Shown: piece after piece, positions 1-12,700 of the stretch
How the letters are laid out: each line of letters opens with the position of its first letter
Numbering within the stretch: position 1 is the first letter of the stretch
Source of the DNA: Episyrphus balteatus
Taxonomy: Eukaryota; Arthropoda; Insecta; Diptera; Syrphidae
DNA length: 64,000 bases
Assembly (NCBI RefSeq): GCF_945859705.1
Contig: NC_079137.1
Coordinates: forward strand, 70,144,277 to 70,208,276
Direction of reading: 5' to 3'
Notes under the pieces: generated by a model
Seen by the model: the letters and a program-made list of their open reading frames with translations, nothing else
Told to the model about the DNA's origin: nothing
Database searches by the model: none
Program-made: the position numbers and the translations under genes

Positions 1-983
1 TCCTAACAGAGTATAATTTCAGGCGTTTTATTTTTTTTGTAGAGTTTTATTTTTTTTTATTTTGGTTTTTCTTCTCTAATTTTACACACATTTTCTCTCT
101 GTCTCTCTTTTTCCCTATGTGCAATGTACAATAATTAATATTAAATTATTCAGCATAAATGAGGTATTTAATTGCAATCGGGTGTATTATCAAGTTTTTT
201 TTTTTTTTTTTTTGTGAATAAAATATTTACCAAGCAAAGCGAGAGTAACCAATGAAATTAATTAATGGTTTCAAGCAAAATGTCGATGTAGGTAGGTGTA
301 GTTTGTAGAGTAGAGGTTTCAACACCAAAAACCAACCTTACAATGGGACTCATTTGGAATACTATTTAATTTATTTGTTGAAATTTTTGTCTTTATTTTT
401 TTTTTTTGCCTACATATATTTAACGAATAGTATGAATGTACAACATTTTTATTTATGAGGTTAAAATGCATTTCCTGTGGCTTATATAATTTTTTTTTAT
501 ATTTTTTTTGCAAAAATTAAATAAAATCATATAATTAGTTCACTGTGATAAAATAAAAAAATAAAAAAAAAAACGAGAGGAAAAATTAAAATTTAATTTC
601 ATTGAAATATTTTTTTTATTTTTTATTTAACATTTTTTTTTTGTTAATTTTTATGATGTTAATTAATTTGATTTTATTGGGTGTATAATGACAGGAGTAG
701 CAATTAAGTTGTTTTGTATTTTTATTTTTATGTTGAATGTTAAAAAAAGAAATAATAATATTACGAGTGAAAATTATAAAAGCAATGCGGTTAAACGTGA
801 TCATTAACAGAAATCATTGAAAAACACATCTCGTTGATGAGTGATTGTGTCTGTGATATGTTGACTCGTATTGTAAATATGATTTTAATTTTTTAAATTC
901 GATTATACAAAATCGTATCCTTTGGTTCGTAATTATAGCTTAATTTTGCGATTTTCAGCAATATTGTTTGTAAAATAATCAAC
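1..983. other. AT-rich intronic stretch, no gene seen
   Basis: Dominated by T- and A-runs of 8-18 nt, for example near 195-215, 400 and 610-645. The two open frames here are lysine/asparagine/isoleucine translations of those runs and are not credible genes. Confidence 0.7.
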
Positions 984-1881
984 TGCGTTACTTTACTAAA
1001 AATTATTATTTGATTTTTAAATTTTTTTTTAAGTAGGTATGACAATTATTTGAAACTATAGTAAGGACATAATTTTCCCATTTGAATAAATCACGAAATA
1101 TTAATTTCAATCAAATATTCTTAATAGTTAAGGTATATCATTCATTGCGTTACCAAAAATTAACTTAAAAACTTCAACTTAAAACAAAACCGATTTAAAT
1201 GAGTATCAAATTAGTTCATATTACAGTTAGCTCCAATGCATGATGAAAAGGTGTATAAAGCTGAGGCATTTTTAAGTAAATCAGAAATGCTATATACATC
1301 TGGTAACAAAAAGTAACGCAAGGGTTGTCTTAGTACCAGATAAGTATATTACCTAAAAATAATGTTTGCTTTAATTAAGGAAGTTAATACTGCTACATTG
1401 GAAAGATTTAACATAACTGCGTTACCAATTTATTCTTAATGTGTAACGCAATGAAGCAGTAACGTTCTTGTTACAGTCAAAATTTTTGTTCATAAAAACT
1501 CTGTATACAAATAACAATAATACTTATTTTGTCTATTCTCATCTCATAAATACTGTAACTCAATGGTCACGCAACAAATACTCGCACCTCTTTCAGTGAC
1601 TTTGAAGCTATTATTTTGTCCAACTTATTCCATCTGACCCACGACCATAATTTATTTAAAGAGTTACAATAATTCGAAGTAAATGAGTAAATAAGTAACT
1701 TTTAAGATTATTTTTACATGGTAACGCATTGAAGTATAGATTTTGTTACTTCCTGGTGACACAATTTGATCATTTTTAAATTATTTTAATATGATGTGAG
1801 ATAAATATCTACGGGGATTGGGCTACCGTGAGACTGATGATCTGGGACAGCAATATTTTCTAAGAAAAACAACTGCGTTAC
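984..1881. repeat. Diverged repeat block with seven TGCGTTAC/GTAACGCA motifs
   Basis: The 8-mer TGCGTTAC or its complement occurs at 984, 1146, 1313, 1418, 1443, 1721 and 1874. Several copies are preceded by AA or CA and followed by an A/T-rich arm such as CAAAAATTAA or TTTACTAAAAATT. The spacing is irregular, from 25 to about 280 nt. It looks like the eroded remains of a repeated unit. Confidence 0.7.
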
Positions 1882-4800
1882 TAAGATATACCAAAATGTT
1901 ACCTAGAGTTGCGAACAGTACAAACAAAATTTTGTTTATATTTTTGTTGTTGTTTACGAAAATAGTGTTCTATTTATAAGTCAATATAATTTTGCCACTT
2001 ATTTATGCTTTTCAATTTGTGAATTGAACCAAAAGGAGCAAATTTGGCCTTTTGCCTTTTTGTTGTTTAAAAGACTGCCAAAATAATCAAAGAGTCAAAA
2101 TGTGCAGAATTAGTAGAGAGCCGTAAAACAATTTCATCGCAGAACGATAATAAACGTGACTTTATAAAAAACTTTTCTATCCAGATCTCATAATTTGGTA
2201 GTTAAGTGACAAACATTATAATCTAATGAAGCGAATGTCCTGGTTGATATATGTCACAAACTCATAACCATAACCATCAATTTTAACCGAATTAAAGGAT
2301 ATTATTCCTTATTTTTTTTTTCTTCAAGCTCAGTTTGCTGATTCACTCTCAGCACTCATCTCTCCATTATGTTCACTCTTAAATTTGACACATTCCTAAT
2401 CATAATCAATAAAAGAAAAAAAAAAAAATAATATCCCATATTTTTTGGGTGAAGCTCATTCAGGAGAAAGAACTCTCAGTCCAGTGAGTTTGTGCTTTTT
2501 ATACAATTTCCTCTCCAGCTCCATTACCATCATCACCCACCCAAATCTTTCCTTTCAAAATCCATTGGTTCGTCAAAATAATAATAAAAAAAAAGCCCCA
2601 AACTCTCTCGAACCAGGACCAGACATTCGCTGAATACTTAAGTAGAATATTATTGAAATGCCAAAATCGTATAATCTTCAAAATGAAATATTTTTATACG
2701 CAACGCACTTGCCTTCTTCTTCTTCTTCTTTACTCCTACCAATATCTACTACTAATATAACGACGAGTATTTTCTTAGCGTTGTTGGCTGGCTGGCTGTT
2801 ACTGTCGGTCGCCATCAGCCGTCGAAGTCGTTTCCTTCAAGGACTTAAGTAGTAACCTTTCGACTTTGGTTCGTTTCCTTTTTTTTTTATTTTTTTTTTA
2901 TTTTGAGTCAGTCTCATCGATCCTTCTATTATTTTAGCTTGACGTTCGTATTAATTTTTTTTTCTTCCTCTTCTTCTTACGTCTTCACTTTTCTTTTGGG
3001 TCTTTGTGTGACCAAAGTAGTTGTAATAAGGATTTGCTTTCAGTTTTATTTTTTTTTTTGTTCGTCGTCGTTTTTATTATTTCCATTGGTTCTTGGAATG
3101 TCCTTTGTGCAAAAATACCAAAGTTTGGAATTTTTCAATATTGATGCAAAGTGGCGTGGAAAAAAACCTCTCTACTATACACGAAGAGAAAGAGAAAAAA
3201 ACTTAACAGAAGAAAGCAAAAAAAAAAAAAGAAATCATCAAAATCATCGATGAAAAAAAAGGACGAAAATAAAAATTGTAAAGTAAGTAATAATAACATT
3301 GTTCGTTTGAGCAAAAAAAAAAAAAAAAAAAGAAATCCCTCAAATGTGCGAATTCTTATATTGGCATGGAGATGGTAGGTATGTAAGAATAGGGCAAAGG
3401 AGGATATTTTATTTTTTGTTCCTTTGATTTTTTTTTTTACTCTCGTTCCACAAAATTTAAAAAGGAATTGAAAATGATTTTAAATCGCATTAAGTTCTTT
3501 TTGAGTTTTCCTCTCAGCGAAAAATAAGAAAGTAAACAAATCCTGACAGGTCCTTTCCCATTCCACAAACATACACTCACTCCAAACTCACACCCACACA
3601 AATATACGTTTAGATAGAAAATTTATAATATCATATGAATGTGGTTAGAATTTTGTTTTGTCAGTAAAAAAAAAAAAACTCAAGGAAACTTCTCACTAAA
3701 TCTCTGTCACGGAAAGATATTAAAATTATTCTATATTCTATCCTATATGATGGTGGCTTTGGTTACATGTGTTAAATCCAATTTGACTAACCAAAATAGG
3801 ATAGGTAATGTGGAAAACTACAAGTACAGCACATATCCTTCGTGAAGGACACAAAAATGAAGTGAATTTAGATATAAACTCAGTATTGCGGAACTAACTT
3901 TGCCGAGAGTGCATTGTGTGTAAAGTGCGAAAGTATAATAATTGGAACGAACACATGAGTGTGGAGCCATATCCTGATGGGATATATATGGAAAATGCCA
4001 GATGGTTTTGTTTTTTTTTTTTCTTACGTAGGTCTATATGGTATATGAGGATTTTCAGCAAAAAAAAAAAATTAAAACGAGAATTCATGCAATGTTGTAG
4101 GTTTTTTTTTTTTTTGCTTTCGATAGATGGTAAAAGGATGTGACCATAATGTACTCTGGCAAGTAATGTTTAGGGTTTTTGTGTTGTGTTGTTTTTGTCA
4201 CTTGAAATAATTGCAGTCGACACTTTGTCTGATGAGAAAGTTTGCTCAAGAATGAATGTACGGCTTTCAGATTGAAAAAAAAAAAAAAACTGAAATGAAA
4301 CCTTAAAACACTTAACCATTGCGATCTTTATTTTATATTATTCTTTTGAATAACATATTTCAAACTCTTTAATGAAGAGACAAAAATATAGCTGAATCTG
4401 TTTTGAAGTTAAATTCTTCAGAAACATTTAGAGGTGAACAATTGCATATTGCGAATATAAACAAATATTGACTGGTTACCTCAAGGTGGTATTCTAGGTC
4501 CAATCTTATAACTTTTTCTTGCAAGTGATATACCTCAAACATAAGACGAAGAGAAGCATTACAAAATCTAACGTAAATTTTTGGAAAATGATACAAATAT
4601 TGTAAATGAATGAACAGAGCATGACGAATAATGCTTAAAGAATGTCAATGTATATAAAAATGCGCTTACTTATGTATAAATAAAATAGACTTTAACTTAT
4701 TAAAAAAATAAGTTCAAAAGTTGAGTTTAAAAACCCAATAAACCTAAGATCAATCTATAGAAAGTATGAAAAAACAAAAATATTCTCATCTGAAAATGTT

Positions 4801-7800
4801 ATGTGAAGATCACAATTTTGCTTGGATAAGCCTTAGGGATGCTTTTGTTGCTTATGTAAAGCTTTATAGAAGAAAAATTGTTACTTTAAATTCCAATTAG
4901 GCGAAATATGTACACTTTTAAATGTAAAATTGAATGTGTTTATTACTAATTTATGTTGTATGTTATTTGGAACATTATATCTATTCATGTTATCTCCTGA
5001 ATATTATACTTAAATATTTTACCAGATCAATCCCAAGTCGGTTATTTTATTAACTTTAAGAATTTTTGTAAAAAAAAAACACTTTATTTTTTGTTATTTA
5101 AGCCTCAATCAAATTTATTCATTCATTCATTCATTGTTTCAAGTTTTAGTTTTTGAACTAATTTTTTATTTAGGTTTTTTTTTTTAATTTTATTAGGTAT
5201 TAATTTTATAAGAGATGTAAAAAAAGTATTAAAAGTTGATTTTGAAATTACGACTATACATTTTTATATGGTTTAAATCTCCAAATTAAAAATGCCATTT
5301 GATTTTTAATAATTTTGGAGTTTTTTTTTTTTTGAAAATTGTTGGAGCCGTTTTACAAAAAATTTAATTTTTTGTTTATTAAAATTCTCGAAAATTTTTG
5401 AAAAAAAACATTGGTAGGTATGCTATTTTGAAGAAATTATAATTTTTATATTTTTTTTACTATTAAAAAAATTTCAAGTGCCATTAATCCGGAGAAACAG
5501 ATTTTTCAAAAAAAAAATTTTGAAATACATATATTTAAAAAATTCAAATCTAGTTTTTTGAAAATTTTTCACAATTTTTAAATTAAGGCTACGAGAAAGT
5601 CAAAAACCAAGAAAATGGTCCTATGGCTTGTACATATAAACCGGCAAAATTCATAACGCATTCTTGGCTTAGTATCAGAACAAATTATCAGCTTTCAAAC
5701 TTCGTGTGAGCCAGTTTTATTTATTTTTTTAAAACATATGTATTTTGATGAGCTTTATTTTCTCAAAAAAAATTTAGTTAAGTTCTACCTTATAATGAAA
5801 CCATTATTCCAAAAATCATTCTAAACGGTATCTGGATCGTTTAGAAAGATTTTTCTTTTAATGATTAGCAACTAATAATTTATTATAAGTCTTCTTCAGA
5901 ATTATTACGCAACTATAAAGAAACCTTATGTTTTACCTTAGAAGAAAGAAACCTTTTAATTTCGTGCAAATCACTGTATAACTTCACCTTGATTGACTTA
6001 ATTTACCAATTGTATCAATCAAACCCAATTATAAAAAAAAAAAACTATAAGTTTGTACCTACCTCGCTGTGCAACCAAAAACATTATATCTTGTTATGTG
6101 CATTATTTGCATTAACAACAAGCCTCCAATCACAAACAATCCTACAAAATTTTGCAATCGATATACCTAAACGCCGTGTGTAATTGATTTGATTATTAAT
6201 CTTGTTGCACTGAATTTTAATTAAAACGTAATCACACACAATAACCGTGATTATAATAAAATCATATATCTACCCCAACCCCCTCTAAATTTGACTGTGG
6301 ATCCTGTGTGTTTTATTTGCATGATGATGATGATGGTGGAATATATGTCTGTTAGTCAGGTACTATTATGTGATGCAGAGATCGTGCAGTGTCGTAATTA
6401 TATTTCCAACATTCCGCATCCGCATATTTTGAAATCACGCACATGCAATTCTATTTAAGTTAACTCTATTTCCTCATCCATCCCTCTTCAAACCTCTAAT
6501 TCAAATATAATAAATCAAAGCTCTTGCATAAAACACTTTAATCCTTTTGGGTTTTCTGTCTATTTTTTTTTTTTGTGTAAATTCATTTTGCAAAATCAGA
6601 AATTGAAAATCCTGTTGAATTTGTGCTTCTATTACATTCGCTTGAATGATGAATACACTTACACACACCCATTACACTAGGATATATATGAATAAAGGAT
6701 TTTATATTAAAAAGTTAAATAATCACTAAGTAAGAGTACTCGAGTACTTGAAGCATATTCAGCAAGCAAGCAGCAACAGGATGGATTTTTGCCAAACAAA
6801 AGCCGCTATCGTACCGCTTTTTGCCATAATACTAACCCTTCATTGAATACATATAAACCTAACAAGTCGTCGTCGTATAGTCATCATCATCGTGCACTGT
6901 GTTAAGAAGGATGAAATATCCTTATGGCAATTTGTGGTAGAACAATATAACTCTGCTGGCTCTTTAGCAAACACTCAGAGTGCTCTGTGTGCAACTAAAA
7001 GCGTTAGCGTGCTTCCTTCCTCTTTGGCTTTTGTGTGGCTTGGCGATTTTTTTCTTCTTTTTTTTTTGTAGCTTGTTTTATATTTTGTGTTCGTCCTTCT
7101 TTTTTTTTTTTGCAGTAGGACAAAAAAAAATAAGAGAAAGAAGAACAAAAGGCCAAATCAAATCGACACTTAAATACAAAAACGTGGTTTGGCATTGTTT
7201 TATATGAAAAATGCAACAGGCTCAGAAAAACCAAGGATTGGCGAAAGAAGTTTTTATCCAGAAAAAAAAGAGTAAAAATCCTGGCAGCGCACTAGCCTGC
7301 TGACAGGCAGTTGTGTAGTAGTCGTTTCAGAAGAATTGCCCTTAAATTGGCCTTTCTATATTCTGATGGTGTAGGGTACCTCTGCTCTATTGGAAAGGAA
7401 AGCTAGCGGCAATGTTGGCAAAGTTTCAAGAATCCTTTTTGCTATAATATATGTTAGACTACGCGCGCTTAAGGCAAAATTTTCTCAAAAAGTCATTTTA
7501 TATGTTTTATATGTAGTTGGAAGGACCTGTGTGCTTGCTTACGCCACTTCCTTCCGATATTACCTTCTATACTATAATAGTATAAGAGTTGTAGAGAAAG
7601 GACTTAAAGGACGAGGGCAGCGCAATGAGAATAAATAGCAATGACGATGATTGGAATTGTAAAATTTATTCAACAGGAGCACTATAATCGGTTGCATGAT
7701 TCCTCGTTCAGCATGGTTAGTTTTTGAAGGAGTATATAGAGGATATTCGATCCTTGTGTGACCCTATGTTGGAGGACTCGAAGGACTTTTGCAGTAAGCC

Positions 7801-8036
7801 TGTTGAATATATGCGGTAGAAATGAGAAATGAGATATGGTTAATGCATGTTCGATTTTGTGGCAATAAAGCGGAAGAGTTATTAGATGACTTTGGAAAAT
7901 GAATTTAGGAAAAAGGATATTGGGCACCGCCTAGTGAATTAATATAAAGAATCGATGTCTGGTAAAACATTGAATTGGTTATTTAATGCCAAGTAAAGAA
8001 TTGTAGTATAAATGTTGATGATTGATGTTTTTGGTG
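1882..8036. other. Intronic stretch with low-complexity tracts, no gene seen
   Basis: Contains a (CTT)n run at about 2713-2730, an (ATTC)n run at 5116-5135 and many A/T homopolymers. From 4.3 to 5.9 kb it is extremely AT-rich. The open frames around 2.9-3.4 kb translate poly-T/poly-A and are rejected. The 7.4-7.9 kb frames are short and unconvincing. Confidence 0.65.
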
Positions 8037-8469
8037 CACAGAGAAAAATAGACCACATAAAATGGAACAAAAACAATAAGATTTCTCTATGGTTTTCATC
8101 CAAGAAGGAAACCTTATTAAAACAATCGGGTTTTCCTTATTGTTTTAAAATCTGCAAAAAAATAAAAAAAAACGAAGACCAGGCTGGGAATCGAACTGGA
8201 GACTTCAAATCATTATACGCCCACCTTACCACCTGAACCAACGTGCCATGAAAATATTGATGGCGATTTTTGTTCTAGTGCTAAGTTGCAAAAAAAAAAA
8301 CAACTTTTCAGTCAAATTTTAATAAGATTTTCTCTATAAAAATAATAAGAAATCTCCTTAAAAAAACCTTATTAATCGTTGATTTTAATAAGATTTCCTT
8401 ATGAAATGTATGGACGGTAAAACAATATGGCAATCTGTTAGTTTTTAGCGGGTCATATTTTTCTCTGTG
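8037..8469. mobile_element. MITE-like element with CACAGAGAAAAATA terminal inverted repeats
   Basis: The left end CACAGAGAAAAATA (8037-8050) is an exact inverted match to TATTTTTCTCTGTG (8456-8469). The match extends imperfectly inward (GACC on the left, GGGTC read as GACCC on the right). The 433-bp interior has repeated AATAAGATTTYC/GGTTTTCCTTATT segments in both orientations and no coding capacity. No clear target-site duplication is visible. A tRNA-like segment lies in the middle. I do not recognise a named family. Confidence 0.7.
8177..8247 (-). ncRNA. tRNA-like segment (tRNA pseudogene or SINE head) inside the MITE-like element
   Basis: On the minus strand the 71 nt show tRNA landmarks at the right spacing: T8, A14, G18 and G19 in an A-box-like TGGTTCAGGTGG, and a B-box AGTTCGATTCCC. 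The acceptor, anticodon and T stems do not pair: the 5' end GGCACGT has no complementary 3' end, and the T-arm halves mismatch. It is therefore not a functional tRNA but a decayed tRNA-derived sequence with recognisable RNA polymerase III promoter boxes. It could be a SINE fragment captured by the MITE. Confidence 0.6.
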
Positions 8470-8639
8470 TGGTTGAAATTTGTTTTTTTTTTTTTATATA
8501 ATATTCAAGTGCTTTAGAAAATAAAGAAAAAATAAAGATAATTTCCAAATTTTTCTATAAGAAATTTCAATATTTCCGATCAAGAAAAACATGAATCAGA
8601 AAATCATTTACAGGATTTTGACGCCAGAGGTCTGAGTTA

Positions 8640-8967
8640 GATTTCCAGACTCCACTATCTAAAAATTAAAAGATTTGTGTCAGGGGAATTACTCCTGCCA
8701 CAAAAATTGGGGCAGTGTTAAATGCTTCCTTGATGTCAAAATAGCAATACCCAGCGTTAGGATTGATTGAGTGAAGAGGTCTTGTGTTAAGACCTCTTCA
8801 CTCTTAACACAAGACTTTTCTCCGTACAAATCAAAGCAAGGTTTTATTTTATTTCTTTTAGAATCATCTTTGAGCATCTGGCAAGCTTCAATTAAATAGT
8901 GAAGTGCATCAGAGCTCGTTTTGGACCGTATCAATGCAACAGACTGCAAGTGAACCTGTGTAGCCAT
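8640..8967 (-). pseudogene. Decayed non-LTR retrotransposon reverse-transcriptase fragment (tentative)
   Basis: One minus-strand frame reads ALIRSKTSSDALHYLIEACQ, resembling the block before RT motif A in LINE polymerases (GRST.DALH-like). A second frame, just downstream, reads NAGYCYFDIKEAFNTAP, which looks like motif A (F-D-I-x-x-A-F). The two frames are separated by the foldback at 8769-8815, which breaks the reading frame and may be an insertion. No catalytic FADD block follows, and a stop comes soon after. The clade cannot be assigned. The match rests on motif memory only and could be coincidental. Confidence 0.4.
8769..8815. repeat. Overlapping perfect inverted repeats (foldback)
   Basis: GAGTGAAGAGGTCTT (8769-8783) pairs perfectly with 8789-8803 across a 5-nt loop. 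In addition, GTCTTGTGTTAAG (8779-8791) pairs perfectly with CTTAACACAAGAC (8803-8815). The two hairpins share bases and are mutually exclusive. The pattern suggests a templated inversion event during repair or replication. Confidence 0.9.
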
Positions 8968-9068
8968 ACCGACTTACTCGAAAATTCTAGCCCCACTTAT
9001 TCTATGTTCTAGAACATAGACGATCCGCATACATTTACCAAATCACAAAACTACACTACACTAACATT

Positions 9069-9835
9069 CAGGGCCTGATCCAGCTTTTTTGCCGCTCTGG
9101 GCAAAAGTATTATTTGCCGCCCTTTAAAATCCACTTTAGGGGGGCTATATCCACTTATTATTTTGAGAAAATTGAATGTTTGTATATATTTCAAAATATT
9201 GTCCAAAAATTTCACATTGATCCAGCAAATAGTTTCAGCGAAATAAGTGTATTTGTATAAAGACACACGTCTGAACTAAGTTTAAATGGTTCTTAAAACT
9301 TTAAACGCGTATTTCTTGAAATGGTGTTATCAAAGTCGGTGTGGAAATTTCTCCGAAACAGCTGGAACGATCGACTTTAAGTTTTCACAGGATCTTCTTA
9401 GATACTTTAATCAGGAAATGATCAAAGGAATTCGGTTTCTTACATTATTGTGAGCTACTTTGAAGTGTAAATTTTTTAGTAACAAAAATAATTTTATAAA
9501 AACACAAAACTCACAGTAATTAAAGAACAAAAAAACTTACATATAATTCTATTTGAAAAATTTACAAAATTCAGGTAAAATATTTCTTCTTCGCACTTTT
9601 TCGTCGCTCTTATTGTTTCAAACACTTTTAGTGAGTTCTCAATAAACTTTTTGTGTTTTTATCAAATAAATGGCAGAACAGCATTAGTTTTACTGACGGA
9701 ATTTGTTTTAAATATAATTACTTTAAATATATGTAATTATTTAAATGTGCTTCTTGCTCCCGATTTTGCCAACCCTAATTTTTGCCACCCTGGACAAATG
9801 CCCAGCTTCCCCCCCCCCCCCTAGATCAGGCCCTG
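9069..9835. mobile_element. hAT-type non-autonomous transposon, 767 bp
   Basis: The left end CAGGGCCTGATCCAG and right end CTAGATCAGGCCCTG form a 15-bp terminal inverted repeat with one mismatch. The CAGGG start is typical of hAT elements. Subterminal GCCGCTCTGGGCAAA (left) and TTTGCCACCCTGGACAAATGCCC (right) are also inversely related. Possible 8-bp target-site copies, CTAACATT and CGTACATG, agree at only five positions, so the insertion is old. A C14 run lies next to the right end. No transposase frame is present. Confidence 0.7.
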
Positions 9836-12700
9836 CGTACATGCCCGATGAAGTTAGATTTTATTCAAAAGCATTCCAAATGAAAATTGGAATTTTACAA
9901 TGTTTGTTTCAAGATTTCTTAAAAACGGTTTGAATGATTTTCATAAAATTGTATGTGTAAAATGATCAAAGCAATCCTTACAAAATTGTATTTTAAAAAT
10001 TTCAAATAATGGAAAAACGGTACTGGCATTTTCGCTAAAAACCTTGAAATGTACATTTTTTCTATAATTTTTCTTGTAATTCTATTGAATCCAATACATT
10101 TTTTTCATCATATCATTAATTAATGAGCATTGTAATTAACATAAACAATTAGTTTTGATGAAACGTTTAATTTTTTGTCCACTTTTTTTTTACCCAAACA
10201 CCTTAATAAGGAGTTGAAATTTTGAAAACCTGTTAGTTTATTAAGCTTTTGAGCTATTAAGAAAACTACGTGCTATTTAAATTTGATTCTAAGGCAAACA
10301 ATTTACATTTATGTACTTACGGATTTCAGATAGGCCTAATTGAGAAGATAAAAGTTCTGAAATATTTTTAAAGATAAAAATGACAAGTTTCTCTTTTATT
10401 CTAATTTGTCTACCTTTTTTCACTAACCACTAATCCCTAAAGGTTAAAACAAGTAGTCATAACATTTAACAAAAATTAGGAAATTCTTATTCCCCAAAAA
10501 CACCTTTTTCTCTTTTCAATTTAAAACACAAATTTTATTTAAATAAATTTTCTCAAAAATCTTTCTCAAAATTAAATTCAAATCTCTTAAAACACAAAAG
10601 GCAAAAAAAAAAAAAAATAACTTAAAATACAAATAAATATTCTATTATCTGACCTTTCTATAGGGAACAATTCCATGCAATTACCGTAACGTTTGCATAA
10701 ATTTCATTCAAATCTAACAAAAATCTCTCAAAACACATAGAGATTTAGAGAGAAAAGTTACTATGAGAGGAATGGGGCAGGGATGATGGTGGTCAAAGAG
10801 AAAGAGAAAGAGAGAGAGGGAAAAAGTCCTGTCTGTAAAAAAAGTTCTTAGATTAAATTCTATTGCAAAACCAACAAGAGTAGATACTGTCTGATTTTAG
10901 GAAACAGCCACAAAACAGGATTACTTCGGTTTCCTCTATCCCCAACAAAAAACACAAACCATCACATCAGCCCTCTAACTCCCATTTCCCAAAAAATTTG
11001 TATCCCTCTGTCCAAAAATACATTTACCATCTCTCACTATATAAGATATGCCTTAAGGACTTTTGACTTTCTGATACATTCAACATTAGCTATAAGGTCC
11101 TTGTTCTGCTGCTACTCTATACAAAACTGCTTCTTTAGTTTCTCCATCTCTTTCTATCTTATCTCGCCTTTTTGCCGAAAAATGTGTCCAGCAAAACTTT
11201 TACTATGTCCCCTCTCTCCACAAAAAAAAAAAAACACGAATTAACTCAGTTACAATTTTAATCCGCATTGAAGGAGCTGAGAAATGCTGCCGCCTCTGTC
11301 TCATGGTCGATATAGTCCTTCCGTGTTCTTTTTCATACCCATACTCTCCTTTTATAATCTCTGTACCTCTTGTATAGAGATATAGTTGGATTTAATTTGA
11401 TAGATATGCAATAAATGTCCTTTTTGTTTAAAAACAGATACGTACTCTGCTCTTGTCCTTTTTTTGGTTTTATATTTCTTGTTGGTAAAAGGAGATCTTT
11501 TGACTGTGAACTGTAATTATGGTAAATTATCATCCTTAAAAAGCCTTGACATTTAATGTTTTTGCAACTTTATCTTTATTCCTTAAATTTGTGCAAAACA
11601 AAATAAGCAAAAAAGGATTGCACCATTCTTTGTCAAATATAGTACTAATACATATAGTTTCTTTAATCTTTTGAATTTTGAAACAAAAGAGAAGAATCTT
11701 GTAATTTTTTTGGCTCTTCTGTGTTGTACCTGCCAGTTGAAACTGTTCTTTAGCATAAGACTAATAGGCTGAAAAGGAAAAACTTGTTGTTTTTCAATTT
11801 ATTTTAGAAAGTTTTTCGAAATTACAGACAGAAGAAGAGTGTAAACGCTCAAGTTCAAGCATTCAAAAATATTTGAGAAGTAAATTTGAGAGAATTAAAA
11901 TAATTTCTTGATAAAATAGAAAACCATCAGGATTAAAAACAAAGGCAGGACAAATTTTGCAAACGAAAATCTTTTAAGGAAATTCATGATAAAGTTCTCA
12001 AGGTCAGTTAATTTTGGCGAAAGGTCAAAAATTTAAAGAGTTTCTGAAAGCAGTTTTTAATTTAAAGCATATGTTTGAAACGCTTGCAATAGCGACTTAA
12101 AGCTGGCTCTTTTCTAGAAAAGCAACCCAATATATTACAGAATTTATCATCATAGGAGAACTCATCTCGGACAGCTCATCACAAGAAAAGTAATTACGAG
12201 GTTAGATTACGATTGGAACAAATACATTTTGAGTTGAATTTTGTCTTAATATTGTTCTTTAATGTGCTGCTCAACTAATAAGCTTCATAAAAGATCCACA
12301 GGATTTGACCAAGAACTTTAAAAATCCAATTTATTGATATTTTTGTTTAGGAATTCTTACCAAACGGTTATTCATCTGAATGTTTATGTATCTTACCTGA
12401 AAGAAAAAAAGAAAATATTAATATATTTTGCTAATTTATTTTTTATGCATAGGTTTATGTAAAAATAGAATAGATAATAGAAATGGGGATACCACTATTA
12501 CGTATTAAAATTATACTACCGTTTATGATAGTATTAATGTTGTTTAGACCAATTAAGACTATGTTTATACTTTATACTAATTGTCAATTTTTTTCTTTTA
12601 TCAAGAGTGAAGTAGGTATGTACTTTTCGCCTGTTTTTTGCCATTGTTAATTGATATTAGATAACGCTGCAACAGAAAATTCTTATAAGGGTTTCTGATG
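9836..12700. other. Intronic stretch, no gene seen
   Basis: A GA-rich patch occurs at 10795-10822. Ordinary AT-rich sequence elsewhere; a T/C-rich stretch runs from about 10.9 to 11.5 kb. No exon-like open frame. Confidence 0.65.

Noticed and set aside
8177..8247. Functional tRNA gene
   Set aside because: Promoter boxes fit, but the acceptor, anticodon and T stems do not pair, so it is tRNA-derived only.
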